From positions 1 to 10,939 of the forward strand of contig DNLQ01000146.1 of NCBI GenBank assembly GCA_003488415.1: a DNA stretch of 10,939 bases, in the 5' to 3' direction. The notes beneath the pieces are model-generated. The model was not told the origin of the DNA, made no database searches, and worked only from the letters and a program-made list of their open reading frames with translations. Both the position numbers and the translations under genes were made by a program. This document shows positions 7,612 through 10,939 of this stretch, piece after piece (position 1 is the stretch's first letter; each line of letters starts with the position of its first letter). The DNA is from Ruminococcus sp. GTDB taxonomy: Bacteria; Bacillota; Clostridia; Oscillospirales; Ruminococcaceae.

Positions 7612-8736
7612 TCATTTATGCCTGAGAGTTTTTAATTCACCGGAGGTAAGAACACGTCTTGAAGTACCGGCTCTTATGATACGGAACAGCCAGGCGGCAG
7701 GCAGAAGCAACTTGTGTCTGTAAGCCCAGGGGAACCATACTTTATAGTGCTCCATAGGCGGGAATAGCCTTCTGAAAAGATATTCTGCTTTCTTGATGGG
7801 GGAGTTATTTTCCAGTTTATTATTCACGGTATTCCTTGCCTTGTTGGCAATAGTGCCGTATGTACCGCTCATAACGTAATAATCAAGAGCTTTTTTATCT
7901 TCCTGAGTCAGTTTTTTCAGAGTGAACAGCTTCAGAGCAAGCACACGGTTATTGATCTCAAACTGTTTAAGACCGAGCTTTTCCGCTTCACATTCAATGT
8001 AGCTCCAGTCGATATCGTTTCCGTATCTGCGGAGGAAGACATAGGTATCAAGGAGGGATCTTACTCCCGTACCGCCTGAGGAGAAATGCTTGTATTCATG
8101 GGACAATAGATACAGGTAGAAGTCTTCCGGAGTGAAGTGAAGAAGTGATCTGTTATCCTTGTCCGGGATCAGTTTCTTTTTGATATCGGAGTAGTAGTTC
8201 TTCAGTGTTGTGGAGCCTGCTGCTGTAAACAGAGCGATGTGCATCTCAAAATTACTTACAGGATTATGATAGTAAGCGTCATTGCAGCCGGTGCCGTAAT
8301 GTTCGCAGCTGAATCTAAGTTCTTCCATGATCCTTTTAACGGTCTCACGGGATGACGGATCGAAGAGAATGTCATTATCGGACATCTGACGCATACCGAG
8401 CTTAGGATACCAGTCCTTCAGCAGCGCCCCTTTCAGAGGCATATGCCATATGCCCTCCTCATCCATCCTGCGGAAAATCCTTGCTCTGTCAGCGTCCAGG
8501 AGGATATTCTTTCTTATGGCTTTTTCACGAGCTTCATTGAAGCGGCTGTCATTAATGCCTGCACTGAGCAGTCCGTAGGATACAGCAGCAGTCAGGTTAT
8601 GTGCCTCGCTGATATTGAAGACAGCGTCAATATCCATATTTTTTACAGCTTCAATGTTTGGATTTCTGTTATTCACTGCGCAGGCTGCAAGGTATATCAT
8701 ATCGTAAGCAGCGTGTCTGTATTCACTTTTATCCAT
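7612..8736 (-). CDS. Nucleotidyltransferase-fold family protein (NTP_transf_5 type)
   Basis: A 374-residue protein with the hallmarks of the NTP_transf_5 family (PF14907), part of the polymerase-beta-like nucleotidyltransferase superfamily. The core is LKGALLKDWYP (101-111) followed by GMRQMSDNDILF (114-125), where D120 and D122 are the likely metal-binding pair; E164 in NFEMH could be the third carboxylate. The family's histidine-rich segment SHEYKHF with GVRSLLD follows at about 212-230. The enzymatic substrate of the family is unknown to me; members occur beside PqqD and ABC exporter genes in some RiPP and cell-surface polysaccharide clusters. The ATG at 8736 overlaps the ABC gene stop by 8 bases (ATGGATAA). 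A TTG at 8748 would add four residues but sits directly against GGAG with no spacing. It is the last gene of the - strand operon. Confidence 0.8.
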   Translation of the reverse strand: MDKSEYRHAAYDMIYLAACAVNNRNPNIEAVKNMDIDAVFNISEAHNLTAAVSYGLLSAGINDSRFNEAREKAIRKNILLDADRARIFRRMDEEGIWHMPLKGALLKDWYPKLGMRQMSDNDILFDPSSRETVKRIMEELRFSCEHYGTGCNDAYYHNPVSNFEMHIALFTAAGSTTLKNYYSDIKKKLIPDKDNRSLLHFTPEDFYLYLLSHEYKHFSSGGTGVRSLLDTYVFLRRYGNDIDWSYIECEAEKLGLKQFEINNRVLALKLFTLKKLTQEDKKALDYYVMSGTYGTIANKARNTVNNKLENNSPIKKAEYLFRRLFPPMEHYKVWFPWAYRHKLLLPAAWLFRIIRAGTSRRVLTSGELKTLRHK

Positions 8737-10447
8737 TCTTTTCAACAACTCCGTATTCTGTAAATTCCACTACTCTGTCACATATACCGAGAGCAGCAGG
8801 CCGGTGGGTGACTATAACAACTGTCTTATCAGTCATGTTTCTCAGGTTTTCCAGCATCTTCATCTCCGTAGCCTGATCGAGAGCGCTGGTGGCTTCATCC
8901 AGAAGAAGTACAGGGCTTCCGGAGAATATAGCTCTTGCCACGGCGATACGCTGCATCTGTCCTTCTGAGAGACCTGTTCCGCGTTCTCCCAGAATGGTAT
9001 CGATACCGTTTTCAAGATCGCTGACAAATTCATCGGCACAGGCTATCCTGAGAGCTTCATTGAGTCTTTCGCTGTCATTTGAGGCATCCCTGTCTGCAAA
9101 GCTGATGATCTCACGTATAGTTCCGCTCATAAGCTGATTGCCCTGGGGAACGTAAGCGAACAGGCGGTGATAGGCTGGATCGAGCGTTTTTACTGTACCG
9201 TCAGTGTTCATGATAATGCGGCTGCCTTCATCGAGTCTGTATACGCTTGTGAGCAGCTTCAGGACGGTAGATTTGCCGCATCCGCTGTGCCCTGTAAAGG
9301 CAACATACTGTCCCTTGTAAATATTCACGCTGATGTTTTTGACCACCTGCGGCATATTCTCCTTGCTGAGAACGGAAAGGTCATCGCAGGCAGGGTAGTA
9401 AGTAAAGGAAGCGTTTTGCAGACCGATACCAGCAAAGGTGCTGTTGTACTCCCGGAGAATATCATCAATGGGTAAGTTATTATCTGCGAGATCGTCTTCA
9501 AGGCTTTCAACCTCCATAAGTCTCTCGGCACTTGCGGTCATGGCATAGAATTTAGGCAGATATCCGGTGATATTTGCAAAAGGGGACTGTATCTGTGCTA
9601 TAAGCTGTGTCACTGCAGTAAGAGTGCCGTAGCTGATAGTGCCGATAAGTATGCCGTAGCCGCAGTAGATGATTCCGGCAATGTACATACCGTGCATACA
9701 GAGCTGGAAACCGATATTACACAGGTTGGAAAAGCGGTTCTTCTTCATGCGTGCAGCCTTGTGGCTGAGCATCATGGAATCAGCTTCTTCAGCGGACTGT
9801 ATTTCCGCAGCGAAAGAGCGGATCATCATAAGACTGCTGATCTGTTCCTGAAAGCAGATACGCAGTTTACCGTCGCTTTCCTGAACATTCTTGTGGAGCT
9901 GTTTGAGTATTTTTCTGAATCCGTAGGTGGTAAAAATAAGAACGATCCCTGCCGGTATCATAACAACAGAGAGTCTGCTGTCAAGAACAAGCAGCATAGC
10001 TGCGGCACTTAGCATCTTGATCAGCATTCCGGAAGCTCCCGGAAGAATATCGACGCAGTTGTTTGCAACTATCATCGTGTCATTTGTAAGGCGGTTGAGC
10101 CACTCGCCGGAGTGTACGGCGCTGACTGCCGAATGATCCTTTTTAAGTATGCAGGAGAACAGCCTTTTTTTCAGAAGGTTCTCAAAATCGGAGCGTGTAT
10201 GTTCCTCCAGCCACCTGATAACAGCTCTTATGGTTATCTGGGCTGCCACAAGGAGTACCAGCAGCAGAGCGTTAGATATGAAACTATTTTTACTGCCTTC
10301 CATAGCCGAATCAACGATATTTCTCAGCAGCAGGGCATAGAGGACTCCGGAAGCGCCGTTTACCGACTGGAGCAGAATCATCCAGAGTATATTGAGTTTT
10401 TTTCTGCCGGTAACATCATAGAGCCATCTTATAGGTTTCAGCTTCAT
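8729..10447 (-). CDS. ABC exporter with fused transmembrane and ATPase domains
   Basis: A 572-residue half-transporter expected to work as a dimer in the cytoplasmic membrane. The N-terminal two thirds (about 15-300) is a type I exporter membrane domain with hydrophobic segments near 20-43, 58-75, 143-175 and 248-270. The ATPase domain (about 340-572) is intact: Walker A GHSGCGKST (386-394), Q-loop Q435 in YVPQGNQ, signature LSEGQ (493-497; the usual sequence is LSGGQ), Walker B VLLLDE (513-518) with the catalytic glutamate E518, D-loop SALD and switch H548 in IVTHRP. It lacks an N-terminal C39 peptidase domain, so it does not look like a transporter that cleaves double-glycine leaders. AGGAG (10457-10461) stands 9 nt before the ATG, and the start overlaps the preceding small gene by four bases (ATGA). 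Next to a PqqD-like gene, a modified peptide is a reasonable substrate guess, but this is inference. Confidence 0.9.
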   Translation of the reverse strand: MKLKPIRWLYDVTGRKKLNILWMILLQSVNGASGVLYALLLRNIVDSAMEGSKNSFISNALLLVLLVAAQITIRAVIRWLEEHTRSDFENLLKKRLFSCILKKDHSAVSAVHSGEWLNRLTNDTMIVANNCVDILPGASGMLIKMLSAAAMLLVLDSRLSVVMIPAGIVLIFTTYGFRKILKQLHKNVQESDGKLRICFQEQISSLMMIRSFAAEIQSAEEADSMMLSHKAARMKKNRFSNLCNIGFQLCMHGMYIAGIIYCGYGILIGTISYGTLTAVTQLIAQIQSPFANITGYLPKFYAMTASAERLMEVESLEDDLADNNLPIDDILREYNSTFAGIGLQNASFTYYPACDDLSVLSKENMPQVVKNISVNIYKGQYVAFTGHSGCGKSTVLKLLTSVYRLDEGSRIIMNTDGTVKTLDPAYHRLFAYVPQGNQLMSGTIREIISFADRDASNDSERLNEALRIACADEFVSDLENGIDTILGERGTGLSEGQMQRIAVARAIFSGSPVLLLDEATSALDQATEMKMLENLRNMTDKTVVIVTHRPAALGICDRVVEFTEYGVVEKNG

Positions 10448-10608
10448 TTCATGGAACTCCTGACTATATGCTTTACCTCGTCAAGGCAGCATTCTGCAAT
10501 GTCTCTGTCACATCCGTATCTCAGCAGATACCTCGTTCCTGCACCTGCATATGAATATGTTGCCGGGCGGTGAGCATCAAGGTATTCTTCATAGCAGGTA
10601 TCAGTCAT
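10444..10608 (-). CDS. Small 54-residue protein of unknown function
   Basis: The frame starts with an ATG at 10608 that overlaps the stop of the PqqD-like gene (ATGACTGA, 8 bases) and ends in a TGA overlapping the ABC start (ATGA, 4 bases). Such tight packing on both sides is the main evidence that it is a real gene. The product MTDTCYEEYLDAHRPATY... has four cysteines (C5, C33, C40, C41), a tyrosine- and glycine-containing middle (YSYAGAGTRY, 18-27) and a charged, probably helical C-terminal part (about 34-50). There is no signal peptide, no membrane segment and no clear double-glycine site. I do not recognise a family. It could be a RiPP precursor, an accessory or adaptor protein, or the remnant of a larger protein. 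No strong ribosome site is seen, consistent with translational coupling. The frame extends upstream to an ATG at 10683, but that would lie inside the PqqD-like gene. Confidence 0.65.
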   Translation of the reverse strand: MTDTCYEEYLDAHRPATYSYAGAGTRYLLRYGCDRDIAECCLDEVKHIVRSSMK

Positions 10609-10861
10609 CAATAGCACCGATCTTTCTGAGCTGTGAAATGATCTTCTTGACATCTTTTTCAACGATCTCCCTGGGTGCATCATATTTCATCATCACTTTT
10701 CTGATTATCTCATCTTCGGATGTTTCGGTCTCAAGGCAATTGATAATGAAACCGGCAGTTTCATTGCTGTGTACCAGACCGGAGAACTTTGAAGCGCCTG
10801 TGGAAACCAGGAGAGTTTCGCCGCCGCTGTTATGTGAAATGAAGGTTTTACTGATTTTCAT
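10601..10861 (-). CDS. PqqD-like small protein (RiPP recognition element fold)
   Basis: An 86-residue protein with the PqqD pattern (PF05402): a short beta-rich N-terminal part, the signature FSGLVHSNETAGFIINCL (27-44; usually FxGLVxLNxTAxxIWxxL) and a helical end with DEIIRKVMMKYDA and EKDVKKIISQLRKIGAI (68-84). PqqD-type domains bind leader peptides of ribosomally made peptides and hand them to modifying enzymes; stand-alone copies also occur in other peptide or surface-polymer loci. AAAGGA lies 7 nt before the ATG, and a probable -10 box lies about 68 nt upstream, so this is likely the first gene of the operon. The usual tryptophan of the signature is replaced by isoleucine. The peptide ligand is not evident, although the adjacent 54-residue product is a candidate. 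Confidence 0.82.
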   Translation of the reverse strand: MKISKTFISHNSGGETLLVSTGASKFSGLVHSNETAGFIINCLETETSEDEIIRKVMMKYDAPREIVEKDVKKIISQLRKIGAIDD

Positions 10862-10928
10862 ACGATCATCCTTTCAAGCCGTGAAATTAAGCTGTTCTGA
10901 GCTTCTTAGAACGGTATATCCATTAATA

Positions 10929-10937
10929 ATTATATCA
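10929..10937 (-). promoter_or_regulatory. Probable extended -10 box of the PqqD-ABC operon (window edge)
   Basis: Read on the - strand, TGATATAAT occupies 10937 to 10929: a TG, one base, and a perfect TATAAT. The ten bases ATGATATAAT also occur in the pyr promoter. The -35 region lies outside the window, so the call rests on the -10 box alone. The transcript would start near 10922 and have an untranslated leader of about 60 nt. That leader contains a weak imperfect hairpin (GTTCT paired with AGAAC, about 10892-10910). Confidence 0.5.
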
Positions 10938-10939
10938 TT

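Noticed and set aside
8443..10573. Open frames of 60-153 codons on the + strand opposite the nucleotidyltransferase and ABC genes
   Set aside because: They are antisense shadows of genes with clear family motifs and have no supporting signals of their own.
10609..10683. Longer version of the small - strand ORF starting at 10683 (79 residues)
   Set aside because: The extra 25 residues lie entirely inside the PqqD-like gene in another frame. ATG 10608, overlapping the PqqD stop, is the economical start.
1..10939. CRISPR array, tRNA or rRNA gene, insertion sequence, or attachment site
   Set aside because: No regularly spaced repeats, cloverleaf-like segments, transposase frames or terminal inverted repeats were seen.

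Overview
The window looks like a chromosomal piece of a low-to-mid GC Gram-positive anaerobe (Bacillota, Clostridia). The protein sequences and the PyrR-type RNA leader suggest a Ruminococcus-like member of the Oscillospiraceae; this placement is inference, since no search could be run. Two operons converge near position 7600.

Positions 1-7573 (+ strand). The window opens with the last 49 codons of an unrecognised gene, followed by a terminator-like hairpin. A near-consensus promoter with an extended -10 box (225-253) then drives a leader of about 150 nt. The leader has all three parts of a PyrR attenuator: a PyrR-binding anti-antiterminator matching ARUCCNGNGAGGYU, an antiterminator pairing, and an intrinsic terminator ending in six T. 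Behind it lie five tightly packed pyrimidine genes: pyrR (regulator), pyrC (dihydroorotase), pyrF (OMP decarboxylase, long subfamily), carA and carB (carbamoyl-phosphate synthetase). When UMP is high, PyrR should bind the leader RNA and stop transcription before pyrR; when UMP is low, the antiterminator forms and the genes are read. The operon covers pathway steps 1, 3 and 6 only; pyrB, pyrD/pyrK and pyrE are not in the window.

Positions 7579-7609. A perfect 13-bp hairpin serves as a shared terminator between the two converging operons.

Positions 7612-10939 (- strand). A four-gene cassette with overlapping stops and starts, read right to left: a PqqD-like small protein, an unrecognised 54-residue protein, an ABC exporter with fused membrane and ATPase domains, and a nucleotidyltransferase-fold protein (NTP_transf_5 type). 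An extended -10 box at the right edge suggests the PqqD-like gene is the first in its transcript. PqqD domains act as peptide-recognition elements in RiPP pathways, and PqqD, ABC exporter and NTP_transf_5 proteins occur together in some Firmicute lasso-peptide (paeninodin-type) clusters. Here, however, no maturase (radical SAM enzyme, lasso cyclase or protease) is visible. The cassette is the least explained and most interesting part of the window.
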